This document shows, one piece after another, positions 55,501 through 63,434 of a DNA stretch of 64,000 bases. A program made the translations under genes and the position numbers. Below the pieces are notes generated by a model, which saw only the letters and a list, made by a program, of their open reading frames with translations, had not been told where the DNA came from and ran no database searches. The DNA is taken from NCBI GenBank assembly GCA_026418015.1, contig JAOACE010000009.1, positions 219,087-283,086 of the forward strand. Direction: 5' to 3'. Each line of letters begins with the position of its first letter. The first letter of the stretch is position 1. The DNA is from Leptospiraceae bacterium (GTDB lineage: Bacteria; Spirochaetota; Leptospiria; Leptospirales; Leptonemataceae).

Positions 55501-57458
55501 TCATTTCTTGCTGATAGTAGTTCATTCTCTAAACCTAATTTTTTATATATATTGATCTTTAATTTTAGCACTTTAAGTTTAAGGTATTGATTATTTTCTA
55601 AATTCTGAACCTGTTTTAATTGTTCTAATGCTTCTTTTATCTGATTGTTGATGTAAAATTTTTCTGCAAGAACATAATAAAAATAATTTTTTATAAATAT
55701 ATCTTTAACAGAAGGAATCGTTCTAACTATTTCGCTTTCGCGGTATTTTCTAAAATCATCAAGAAAAACATTAGAAACTTTTACTAATATTTCTGGTTTT
55801 ACTACTGCCTTTCGTAGTAAACTAAACTCTTGGCTTAAAATCAACTGTTTATTCTTTTGATATTCATACAAAAATAAATGATACGAAACATCTGGATAAA
55901 ATAAAAAATCTTGGGAAATTTTATTAAAATATAATACAGCTTGTTTTTGGTTCCAATCCCAGGTAATTTTACCTAAATTATAATAAAAATCATCGATTAC
56001 AAATGGATCTTTTATGTTTAAACTTAAAAACTGATTTTCTAAGTCGATGATTTTCGCTTGATTATAAGTTCTTTTTACATCTAATTCTCTAATTTGATAA
56101 AATATATCGAGTAGTGGATTTTCTTTTCGTCGTATTTGATAAAAAGATAAGTAATACTTAAATTTTTCTGTGTCATTCTTCTGTTTTTTTAGGTATTCCA
56201 GAATATCGTACAAGATAAATCCTTCTATTAGTGGATAATCTTTGTGATTAAAAAAATATGTTATTACAGATTGTAATGCTAATATATAATCTTTTTGGGT
56301 AGAATTTTTTTGAGCAAATTCATACTGTTCGAAGGGATGATTTTTTTTGGGAACATTACCCTCTAATGGTACTAAAAAAATGTCTTTTTGTTTGTAGTTG
56401 TCAGAAATATAGATTACACTACCATTGATAAATTTAGAAATCTGATAATCATAGATTTTAAACTGAGAAGATAAAACCTGAGATACAACAGAACCCTCTA
56501 AGTTGATCGCTAAAAGAGATGCATTATCGTAAGGATCAATCTTCTTATTTCCATTTGTATCTTTTGAAATATAAATAAAATAAATCAAGTTTTTAAAGGG
56601 TACATATTCTGGTTTAATCGCAATACCATCTAATTCTTTTTCGAACACCTTAGGTTTTAGGATGGTTAATTGTTTATCAACTAAATTATAAAAACCTATT
56701 TTCGAAGTAAAATTTTGATTTTCTAATAAACTAAACGTTAAATATTGATTCGATAAAGCTAAATAATAAATTTCTTTTTCTAGAACAATTTCTGGTTTAC
56801 CGATTGGCTTTAACCCTTTTAAAGAAATTTTCCATAAATGATACTTATTCGTGCATCGATTCGAAACAAAATAAATTGCACTCTGTTCCTTAGAATAAAC
56901 AGGAAAATCTTCGAAATATTTACCTCTACAATTCAAATCATTTTGGAAATAATTTTCTATATAGTTTGATAAATTAACAGAATAATTCCAAAAGTTTATC
57001 TGGCTTCTTTTGTTTACATAGAGATCAAATATCTGTTTGGGGTTAATTACCGAAAGATATATATCACCATTAATATCTTCGTTATCAGAAATATATAATA
57101 ATATATATTCTTCTTTATCAATTTTTTTTATAAAAGGTCTATATTGTTTTGATGGATGCTCAACAATTTTTATTTTTAAGATGGAATTTAAATCCCTTAA
57201 CCAGAGATCATAATTACCATCTTCGTTAGAAGAATATACCATATAACCATCATCCGAAACACTTAAATCATTTTCTTCGGATGCTTGAACTAATATAGGA
57301 AAAGGTTCACTTATATTTTCGTTAAAATGTCTCTCTAAAAGTTTATTATAATTAAATTCGGGAATCTTTCGGATCGGTGGTGTATAACAAGAAACGAAAA
57401 AAAGATAAACACTAAAAATCAATAAACTATTTTTTATACCATCCCATTTTAACATCAT
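49566..57458 (-). CDS. Giant lipoprotein with PD40/TolB-like propeller and TPR repeats
   Basis: The 2630-residue protein has a lipoprotein signal (FSVYLFFVSCYTPP). Residues about 55-380 show WD40-like PD40/TolB repeats (LSVSDDGYMVYSSNEDGNYDLWL, IYFVSNRCTNKYHLW). A very long TPR region follows (about 400-1650), then a segment near 1650-1850 (LAKLLPDYYDYIVFDEKYLL, NLVLIPDRYIY) faintly like a CHAT domain but without an identifiable His-Cys pair. More helical repeats and a beta-rich C-terminus end it. It is the last gene of an operon with MFS, AsmA-like and lipoprotein genes. It probably forms a large envelope scaffold; the exact function is unknown. Confidence 0.75.
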   Translation of the reverse strand: MMLKWDGIKNSLLIFSVYLFFVSCYTPPIRKIPEFNYNKLLERHFNENISEPFPILVQASEENDLSVSDDGYMVYSSNEDGNYDLWLRDLNSILKIKIVEHPSKQYRPFIKKIDKEEYILLYISDNEDINGDIYLSVINPKQIFDLYVNKRSQINFWNYSVNLSNYIENYFQNDLNCRGKYFEDFPVYSKEQSAIYFVSNRCTNKYHLWKISLKGLKPIGKPEIVLEKEIYYLALSNQYLTFSLLENQNFTSKIGFYNLVDKQLTILKPKVFEKELDGIAIKPEYVPFKNLIYFIYISKDTNGNKKIDPYDNASLLAINLEGSVVSQVLSSQFKIYDYQISKFINGSVIYISDNYKQKDIFLVPLEGNVPKKNHPFEQYEFAQKNSTQKDYILALQSVITYFFNHKDYPLIEGFILYDILEYLKKQKNDTEKFKYYLSFYQIRRKENPLLDIFYQIRELDVKRTYNQAKIIDLENQFLSLNIKDPFVIDDFYYNLGKITWDWNQKQAVLYFNKISQDFLFYPDVSYHLFLYEYQKNKQLILSQEFSLLRKAVVKPEILVKVSNVFLDDFRKYRESEIVRTIPSVKDIFIKNYFYYVLAEKFYINNQIKEALEQLKQVQNLENNQYLKLKVLKLKINIYKKLGLENELLSARNEFINTYNKNFNVELDEEEIQALIQSSNEFVFKFRKNAQMLYKIIEDNLKKGFSITKSNLVEIGVLQRDAIKEFCAPNSLAGKLIDDYNYPEYEKRYADLCTSLKNYQDLNKIPIDLVFEANQLMYLASYAYANLINILFINLHQAGIFLDYHRKWSIYYHRLKVDLAVERFNYLLDWQEKKAIFITQEKLTNILIEKDPFVGTIFNDLLYGYREVAAKMAQETFEYSVLYGHAYTLIRKSIERERFYDSLFEKGYSISNSELIKRKQNVLLELKEAEYQLLYILSIEPTNEDAALLLSYLYTYIDYRKEQNILNPPGYIDRLLRFITGIKPKKLSDKIFFRNLYATTFPERLTEKNIKILENTLYLREYQNLNISPEIYLGLAGNYYRIYNYRKSIINFKNLENKIYIFNNNIQKGLYYFYYAKSHFYEGNYDKSIELFDKSFFYFNEVYQESLKEYNIKTLNKESSGVLQKINVFQNKNPEQDIIPLKLNLIIINIYKSLSNFYNNNYSNAIVDLNKAIEELSNINEIKTYNLYNLMALNYLQNYDFLNAIKIAQIALEEAKKSGLSRNDDIFVPQTVGGRFLGLLLNFNEDFSVIGEGRMPFEISSLRSYEISLGLMQNAYDNLGDIINLLNIIQEKKTIIQKNDLDVILGREAYISLINQEANIYYRINQYDVAFSLFQEAYELSYKYNFVKDYYINFKNMYYVIFNEIENQLKYNHLFNNKQKYYKKLNDLYKVLNKFKKEYYLLREKEFISNKKTENPDYKLTNTDKEILLKQVEFELRDFYHIEALIFYYLGIIDNNSLVIAQSIQSLENIINLYNKQEDKNRAYYRIYLNYFKAKIEYQRITGKNDFKKILAEIEDIYPKYIEYGFVTEYIELNQILGDIYFSLNDYKTALSYYKNAMQTIENHSIYVSDITNYESLINKYIKCLWEQKQFREILVIKERFRFYVTNHLFFNSKLVFEDDLTTQLFKEIVQNILVARQLKNLFIDKRIQKENTKQIESQLIIVENRINQYKNELAKLLPDYYDYIVFDEKYLLSNLSMNQYVYLWNEGIDKCIGFENRIIRSGTIKNKEDLNLCLSNNKNLVLIPDRYIYQNRLKEYYEILKQNYRVVLRSSIFDKTPVFIEKKEDLRFISNLNLFNHSNNTIIEEQDIKELNLYPTRFLLNLSKEGIGLYFKQRPTISKVFLKQNQKQEIFLQQVLTIAKKENYLENLKNLSIFDSTWLVYDFLRHLGISSVIDLKGYLWGIEGYNENNFKEYKKQLAKEHFELGLKNFKDNPSLALKHFSLSNSFDEDLKTKIYLLGALIRTNHPNADTYNKNLKEEVIRSNSKTTLYRYYVMLMNSYAYLKKYDLLLNFVEELKKEYRESEKLNQIYNTVLLLKELSLSKPDYNKIEAILYSDNYDKSFTNIIIVELNQHGFYQLSIKLAEKYSEYKEFVVKNKIYLSLIKQNFNLVKDVLNKDYLDYEIELWKQFVSQRLDYTIDQFRNQKMYNNQLYNFKLKFYQLFKETYVDKLFSLEKFICNSSLCQQLTEIEKAILFHYSLDAIPYDTNNVAYKNLNILIDHYYQESCFKGNIYLNKIISKYVENEEYDRAFEFYNKFKIHYDCIWNQEGNHYIEEISYPLFILRALQYKIDDTLILKLASYNPKLNLLVGDFIKLLAEPENQISKALENFHWEYLPKKFHKNIYDVLLARFLKAKNFEYFQNIAFIKDALSHKYYDYYTLIKTNLREKEGWMNIISFKSKFYQCNVKKNQCIELELNRNNLEKTLRRFYYEAKYFSKNSVNFEELLDLYSKLYFIPEENPFNYLWVDGIHKFAPIKLEKQIYFVFNLKNFDFRRNPYPDSLNQIVLLNTELTNEYNKNLELLIRFKNQFSKKEGKYYVTSNEVKNQYNIFIKLIQKENIQIPLYSSNKIDFDFPQDSFGLFILTFEPIHTLIIFDNYYNVEQLQMINRFNKIYKLFFYNIYFTKPYVNFLIK

Positions 57459-58020
57459 AATTCCATCCTACTTCTTGGTATAATTTTAAATATCTAAAAG
57501 TAAAATCCTCAGCAATTTTTTTGTCTTTTGCTACTAGATAGTCATATACTCTATTTTTATTGTAATTGATGATTTGAACCAATTCCCTTGCAATTTGTAA
57601 ATCTTTTAAATCCGTTTGTTTTCTAAACCTATCAGGAACAATCACAAAATTTTTATTATCATCAATACCAATGTATTCTCTAAAAACATAATATTCCAAT
57701 GTATCTCTGTATAGGGTTAAGACTTCTAGATTCTTTTTTATTGTAGGTTCCGAAATAGCATTTTCTTGGAAGACCGACACATAATTAGGAGATACAATTA
57801 ACCAACCATCGGGGTATAATTCGGTTTTCTCTCCTAGTATTTGTCGTTCAATCGATGTTTTTTCGGACGTTAAAGTAATTGGTGGTATATCCACAGCAAT
57901 ACAACTTTTATCGAAAATCCAGCTTGTTAAAGGATTTTGCAATGGATTTACTACTTCGTTTATAGTTGCACAGGAAATAAATATAAAATTTATTAATAAT
58001 ATATTTTTATAAATTTTCAT
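57427..58020 (-). CDS. Lipoprotein of unknown function
   Basis: The 197-residue protein has a lipoprotein signal (LLINFIFISCATIN). The mature protein is mixed alpha/beta with no family I recognise. It lies 4 bp after the AsmA-like gene and overlaps the giant lipoprotein gene by 32 bp, so the three are translated as one unit and may form a complex. Confidence 0.65.
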   Translation of the reverse strand: MKIYKNILLINFIFISCATINEVVNPLQNPLTSWIFDKSCIAVDIPPITLTSEKTSIERQILGEKTELYPDGWLIVSPNYVSVFQENAISEPTIKKNLEVLTLYRDTLEYYVFREYIGIDDNKNFVIVPDRFRKQTDLKDLQIARELVQIINYNKNRVYDYLVAKDKKIAEDFTFRYLKLYQEVGWNYDVKMGWYKK

Positions 58021-58024
58021 ATAA

Positions 58025-61000
58025 TTACTCCGCTACCATTTTGATTTCTTTTTGACTTCTTTTTAGGAATTCCGCTAGTGGAATACGTTCTTCTTTTATT
58101 TCTTCTTCTAACGGTCTTATAAGTTTCGATAAAGAAAAAAAACCGGGGCTTTTTACTTTTATCGTACTATATACATTTCCTTGATAAAGCTCTAAATCTA
58201 TTCCTTCGATTTGAAGAGAACGATTTACAACTGCTGCAACAATTGTCGGTGCAACAATTCTAACAACAAAACCTGCAAAATCTTTACTAAATTGATAAAT
58301 TGATGCATGAATATCCATATTTCGAATTATATCACTAAGAGAATTTATTTTAAAAAAAACAAATCCACTTACATTACCTTTAAAAACACCTTCTGCTTTT
58401 GGAAATAAGGCATTCAAATCATAATTCAGTAGAAAAAACTTTCCATAAAGACTCATATTTTCTGGTTTTAAATCGGATAAATTAAAATAAAAATTTTTTA
58501 ATTCTATATCTCCATTCGAGTGATCATTTACAAAAGAATACAATTTTAGAAAAGGTATCCATAATATATTGTTTTTATATTCGAAAAAACCTTCAACTGC
58601 ATTTTTATTTTTACTTCCCAAAAAATACATGCTATTTTCAAAATAGGTATTATCCAGACTATAATTCGATTTGATAGATTTAATCGTAAAATTGGCATCG
58701 GTTTTATATAGTTCTTCGTATTGTTGATAAGTCACAAAAGATTGTTGGTTTAAACGATGAAAAAAAGGTAAATTTAAATTTATGTCTTCGATTTCGTAAT
58801 AGGTACATAAATCTTTATTAGTGTTATTACAATCGAGAATATATTTTAGCGATAAATTGTTTATATTCAACTTACCTTCGATGGTTTCTTTTTGATATTT
58901 AAAATCCAATAATATCTGTCCTTTTAAAAAAACATTTTTATATATCTCTGTGATATTTGGGTTCTGATAATGCAAAAACACTTTTAAGTCAGGAATCCAA
59001 TGATTCTTTTCATTTATTAAATTTCCTTTAAGTTTTAGTATCAATGTATTATACCAACCCATAATAGAAACTTTATTAAAATTTACAAAATTTTGGGATT
59101 GGTTTATATCCACATCTATATTGATAGGAGAAGGGTGCATCGAAGGCAGTAGTAAATTTAAGTTTGTTTTGTAGATGTTTTCGTTAGATAATGTTAAGTC
59201 GATTATACCATTGATTTTCATGCCTTTGTTTAATATTTCTTTAAAAGCAATCAAACTTACTTTTAGGTTTGCTGGCATTCTATCTATTAAGTTTTGATAG
59301 TCAACATCGAATGTCTCTAAATTGATCCAATAATTTTGGAAATTCCCAAAATTAAGCGAAGTTTTTCCTTTAATAAAAATGATGGTTTGATTGTTAGGTG
59401 TTTTAGCAGAAAGTTCATTTACTTTTAGATCTATCTTTAAAACATCACTATTCCAAATATTTCCTTCTAATTTTAAAAAAAGGTTTTGATTACGCGAAAA
59501 ATAGTTTTCGACAGAATAGATTGTATTGTTTAAATTTATATCGCCAAAAAGCTGCATATTAGAAAAATTGTTATCGGATTGAACCCTTAATATTCCGTTT
59601 AAAACACCTTGCAAGTTTGGGTATAAAAAATTACCTAACTGTAATCCTTCTATGTTTAACTCTGCGATAACTTGCTCTTGAATATTTCCTGTTAGTTTAA
59701 GATATGCATTATTATAATACAATGATAAATTATTTATATTAAAATTTTTTACTAATCCAAATGCAAGATTAGGTTTTTTTGGTGGATTATCATACAAAAA
59801 GTTAAGATTCTGGGATAAATCTAAATTCCCATAAGAGTTAAAGCTCAAAGCCTTTATGTTATGTTCATTAAAACGAAAATAAGGTATATCAATATTAATT
59901 TTTGTATTTAGATCTGTTAAATTACCTTTTAAAACCAATTCTTTGATTTTTATTCTTCCATCTAACAGCATTTTATTCTCGGTTAAAAGAGATAAGAGTT
60001 GCCCAAACGAAGATAAAGAAAAGAAGTTGGATGGATTATCTTGTTGTTGTTCTAATTCTAAATACCAATCCTTCTCTGTTGAAAAGAATTTTCCTTTTAG
60101 AAAAAACAAATAATTATTTTGATTCTTAAAAGATATTTCTTGGATTTCGAAAAGTTTTTTTTCGGGAACATAATGAATATTCCAAATAAATTGACTTTCG
60201 AAAGTAATATTTTGTCCATAATGCGAAAACTTTATCAGGTTTGTATCAATCAAAATTTTTGAAATAAAATCATTCTGAGAATGAACCTTAGAAACCTTTA
60301 ATTGTACTATGGGTTGGCCTGTTAATTCCCAATTCTTCTGATACGTTAAAAATAAAGGTTCTTTTGGATTGATGGAAAATACAAACTTATCGATTAAGTT
60401 GAATAGTTTATAATTCAACGGAATTTGATCGAACACTTTTGTTATAAAACCTACATACAAAGAAAAATCCCGTAATTCCAACTGCTCTTTAATCATCTCT
60501 TTTGCATTCTCTTGATTTATTTTAATATCTTTATAAACTAAATTTAGTTTTTGAATGTTGAAATAAAAAAACAACCTTAAAGGAACATATAAATGAATCA
60601 CATCTTCTAGAGGAGCTTCTTGTTGTACTTCTTCTTGTTGTGGTGTTGTGGGTATTAAAGACTCATAATTCCAACGATCATTGATTTTTATTAAATAGAT
60701 TTTAGGTTCCAGAAGAGTCAATTCGCGAATTCCTATATCGCCATTCAAAAAACCAGGAAGAAAATACTTTAATTTGAATTTTTTTAATTCTAAAATGGGG
60801 GTTTTGGTCACTTTATCGAAAAGATGGATATGATCAATTTCTAAACCAAACAATAAACTAATTTCTTTGCAATCATAATCAATCTGAACATCTTTTAAGT
60901 TTTCTTGAAGGATGCTTTTTAAATAACCATTCACAAAATAAGGAGAAAAAATCAGATTATACAACAATGCAACTAAGACAAAAAAAACAAAAATAAATAT

Positions 61001-61030
61001 CTTTATAATGCGATACTTGTTCATTTTCAA
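58025..61030 (-). CDS. AsmA-family (AsmA/YhdP/TamB-like) envelope protein
   Basis: The 1001-residue protein has one N-terminal transmembrane anchor (IIKIFIFVFFVLVALLYNLIF). The AsmA-type start follows: YFVNGYLKSILQENL, then VQIDYDCKEISLLFGLEIDHIHLFDK and IRELTLLEPKIYLIKINDRWNYESLIP. The long middle is beta-rich, as in bridge-like lipid-transfer proteins, and the end has VAPTIVAAVVNRSLQIEGIDLELYQGNVY. Family members are linked to phospholipid transport between the two membranes. It is cotranscribed with MFS and lipoprotein genes. Confidence 0.8.
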   Translation of the reverse strand: MKMNKYRIIKIFIFVFFVLVALLYNLIFSPYFVNGYLKSILQENLKDVQIDYDCKEISLLFGLEIDHIHLFDKVTKTPILELKKFKLKYFLPGFLNGDIGIRELTLLEPKIYLIKINDRWNYESLIPTTPQQEEVQQEAPLEDVIHLYVPLRLFFYFNIQKLNLVYKDIKINQENAKEMIKEQLELRDFSLYVGFITKVFDQIPLNYKLFNLIDKFVFSINPKEPLFLTYQKNWELTGQPIVQLKVSKVHSQNDFISKILIDTNLIKFSHYGQNITFESQFIWNIHYVPEKKLFEIQEISFKNQNNYLFFLKGKFFSTEKDWYLELEQQQDNPSNFFSLSSFGQLLSLLTENKMLLDGRIKIKELVLKGNLTDLNTKINIDIPYFRFNEHNIKALSFNSYGNLDLSQNLNFLYDNPPKKPNLAFGLVKNFNINNLSLYYNNAYLKLTGNIQEQVIAELNIEGLQLGNFLYPNLQGVLNGILRVQSDNNFSNMQLFGDINLNNTIYSVENYFSRNQNLFLKLEGNIWNSDVLKIDLKVNELSAKTPNNQTIIFIKGKTSLNFGNFQNYWINLETFDVDYQNLIDRMPANLKVSLIAFKEILNKGMKINGIIDLTLSNENIYKTNLNLLLPSMHPSPINIDVDINQSQNFVNFNKVSIMGWYNTLILKLKGNLINEKNHWIPDLKVFLHYQNPNITEIYKNVFLKGQILLDFKYQKETIEGKLNINNLSLKYILDCNNTNKDLCTYYEIEDINLNLPFFHRLNQQSFVTYQQYEELYKTDANFTIKSIKSNYSLDNTYFENSMYFLGSKNKNAVEGFFEYKNNILWIPFLKLYSFVNDHSNGDIELKNFYFNLSDLKPENMSLYGKFFLLNYDLNALFPKAEGVFKGNVSGFVFFKINSLSDIIRNMDIHASIYQFSKDFAGFVVRIVAPTIVAAVVNRSLQIEGIDLELYQGNVYSTIKVKSPGFFSLSKLIRPLEEEIKEERIPLAEFLKRSQKEIKMVAE

Positions 61031-61046
61031 GATACATCAGAATATT

Positions 61047-62258
61047 TTAAAAGAATTGCTTGTCAATTTTTTTATTTGTAATAATTATCGTAAACAAAAT
61101 GTAATGTATTAAAAAAGACAATATAAACAACACAGAAAATCCCTTGTATTTTAATAAAGTTCCATAGGTTAAATTCCCTAAAATAGAACCTAAGGAAAGC
61201 GAAAAAATCATGAATAATCCATAAGCAGTACCATAAATATGTTCAGGAAATTTTTTATGAAAGAAATAAACACTACCAGCCATATATCCAGTAAAGTGTA
61301 ATCCATGGAGAATTTGCGAAAACAATATCCAATTTCCGCCAATCATTGTACTATGAATATATAACAATAAAAACCTTAAAAAACCTGAACTCAAGGAAAT
61401 TAGAAAAAGCATTTTTAAACCAAAACGATGGATGATTTTTTGTGTTAAAGGGAAAAAGGGTATTTCTACTAAAACAGCGATCATCCAGCTTAAATAGACA
61501 AACTTCATCCCCCCTAAATTTCGAAAATATGCTCCCAAATAAAAATCCACTATCTGATAAGAAAAATAATAAAAAAATGACAATACAAAAAATATTTCTG
61601 CATGGTTTTTGTTGATCAAATCAATTGCTTCTCGAAAAAAATAGGGACTATCGGATTTTCTTTTTTTTGGTAATGTGATGTAAGACATAATAAACGTTAA
61701 AATATGAATCGATGTTCCTATTTGTCCTCCTCTTGCTCCTTCTATTTCTAATGGTAATCCAGAGGGAAAATAAAATATCTCTAACAAAAACATAATGATT
61801 TGCATTAAGAAAAAACCTAAGGTTCCCGCAGAACGACTTATAGAAAATCCAGCATAATATAATTCTTCTAATGCTGCTATCTGAATAATCTGAATATAAC
61901 CTGCGAACAAAAATCTTACTATGGCAGATAAAAGAATCGCCCAATAAAAATCCAAATTCGGCATAAAAAGAAAATATTGAGTTGGTATCAGCAATAGAGA
62001 AAAGATGATTCCATAGATTTTTAATTGTTTTGTTTTATCAGAAATCCAACCTACTAGAAAATATCCTAAGGGATAACCTAATTGTCCACTTAAAAAAATA
62101 TATTTTGCATCAGCACCAAAAAGTTGAATCATATGTGGACTTAATACTACAAAATAAGAACCCAAGCCTAAATAGCATACAAAATACATCAAAAAATAAA
62201 GCATCAGTTTCTTATTTTTGGTATAGGATTGTATTTTCTTTAAATTCATTAAAATCAT
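61047..62258 (-). CDS. MFS transporter (MFS_1-like)
   Basis: The 403-residue protein has about 12 membrane segments, with FLVGWISDKTKQLKI (the loop 2-3 motif). The N-terminal YFLMYFVCYLGLGSYFVVLSPHM resembles the 3-phenylpropionate/nucleoside-type carriers with Pfam MFS_1_like. The substrate is unknown. It starts the four-gene envelope operon; 16 bp separates it from the AsmA-like gene. Confidence 0.8.
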   Translation of the reverse strand: MILMNLKKIQSYTKNKKLMLYFLMYFVCYLGLGSYFVVLSPHMIQLFGADAKYIFLSGQLGYPLGYFLVGWISDKTKQLKIYGIIFSLLLIPTQYFLFMPNLDFYWAILLSAIVRFLFAGYIQIIQIAALEELYYAGFSISRSAGTLGFFLMQIIMFLLEIFYFPSGLPLEIEGARGGQIGTSIHILTFIMSYITLPKKRKSDSPYFFREAIDLINKNHAEIFFVLSFFYYFSYQIVDFYLGAYFRNLGGMKFVYLSWMIAVLVEIPFFPLTQKIIHRFGLKMLFLISLSSGFLRFLLLYIHSTMIGGNWILFSQILHGLHFTGYMAGSVYFFHKKFPEHIYGTAYGLFMIFSLSLGSILGNLTYGTLLKYKGFSVLFILSFLIHYILFTIIITNKKIDKQFF

Positions 62259-62324
62259 ATTGACATTAAAATCAATTTTATAGGTATTGATATATCCTAA
62301 TTTTTTTAAAGGAGTAAGAAAACG

Positions 62325-63257
62325 ATGAAAATTCGTACGAAAATAACCGACATGTTAGGAATTGATTTACCTATTATCGGTGCCCCCATGTTCCTGGTTT
62401 CTTATCCAGACCTTGTTGTAGCAATTTCCGAAGCAGGAGGTATTGGATGCTTTCCGGCTTTAAACTATCGAACAGTGGATCAATTAAAACAAGGGTTGGA
62501 AGAAATACGCTCAAGAACCAAAAAACCTATTGGTGTAAATTTAATCTTACACAAAGAACACAATCCATTCTGGGCAAAACAATTCGAAGTATGCTTAGAG
62601 TATAAAGTAGAGCTGATCATTACAAGTTTAGGATCACCAAGAACTATTATAAACGAAGCAAAATCTGTTGGTGCAAAAGTATTCTGTGATGTTACAACTT
62701 TAAGACATGCACAAATTGTAGCAAAAGCAGGAGCTGATGCTTTAATTGCTGTTTGTCATGGTGCAGGCGGGCATGCTGGAACGATTTCTCCTTATGTTTT
62801 AATTCCACAACTAATAGAAGAAATAGGTCTTCCCGTAATAGCAGCTGGTGCAATTAGTACAGGAAAACAAATGGCAGCTTCTTTGGCATTAGGTGCAGAA
62901 GCAGTTTACGTTGGTACAAGATTTATCGCAACACCAGAAGCAAAAGCCAGCGATGAATACAAACAAATGATCTTAGAATCCACAGCAGAAGATTTAATCT
63001 ATACAGCAGAAATTAGTGGAATCCCTGCAAATTGGCTTAAAAAAAGCGTAGAAAGAGCAAAAATTACAAAACCAGCAACAATAGCAGGTGTTGCAAGCGA
63101 AACCGAAATAGAAAAAGAATATAAACGTTGGAAGGATATTTGGTCAGCTGGTCAAGGTATTACACAAATCAAAGAAATAAAACCAGCGAAAGAAATTATT
63201 CAAGATATGGTGAAAGAATATTTAGAAATAATTCAAAAATTGCCCAAAGCAGAGTAA
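62325..63257 (+). CDS. Nitronate monooxygenase (2-nitropropane dioxygenase) family flavoprotein
   Basis: The 310-residue TIM-barrel FMN enzyme has PIIGAPMFLVSYPDLVVAISEAGGIGCFPAL, GADALIAVCHGAGGHAGT, VIAAGAISTGKQMAASLALGAEAVYVGTRFIA, the usual FMN-binding blocks. The family includes nitronate monooxygenases and FabK-like enoyl reductases; the CHGAGGHAG histidine favours the former. AAAGGAG lies before the start and a terminator follows the stop. Confidence 0.9.
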   Translation: MKIRTKITDMLGIDLPIIGAPMFLVSYPDLVVAISEAGGIGCFPALNYRTVDQLKQGLEEIRSRTKKPIGVNLILHKEHNPFWAKQFEVCLEYKVELIITSLGSPRTIINEAKSVGAKVFCDVTTLRHAQIVAKAGADALIAVCHGAGGHAGTISPYVLIPQLIEEIGLPVIAAGAISTGKQMAASLALGAEAVYVGTRFIATPEAKASDEYKQMILESTAEDLIYTAEISGIPANWLKKSVERAKITKPATIAGVASETEIEKEYKRWKDIWSAGQGITQIKEIKPAKEIIQDMVKEYLEIIQKLPKAE

Positions 63258-63284
63258 ATTAGGGAGTTTTTACTCCCTAATTTA
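63258..63284 (+). terminator. Rho-independent terminator after the nitronate monooxygenase gene
   Basis: ATTAGGGAGT-TTTT-ACTCCCTAAT is a perfect 10-bp stem starting directly after the stop codon. The following TTAATA has a weak U-run. Confidence 0.75.
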
Positions 63285-63346
63285 ATAGGATTAAAATTTA
63301 ATACTAAAAAAATTTGCTAAAATCTTAAAAAAAATCTCGTTTTTTG

Positions 63347-63428
63347 TTGACAATTTTAATCAAAAAAAATTAATTATATATCAAATAATTGAACCATAAA
63401 TCAAAAAAAACAAATTAAAATAAAGGAG
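63347..63428 (+). promoter_or_regulatory. Promoter and ribosome-binding site of the secreted hydrolase
   Basis: TTGACA (63347-63352) with TTAATT/TAATTA 17-18 bases downstream, and AAAGGAG (63422-63428) 6 bases before the ATG at 63435. Unlike the leaderless candidates this gene has a leader of about 50 bases. Confidence 0.5.
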
Positions 63429-63434
63429 AAACCT

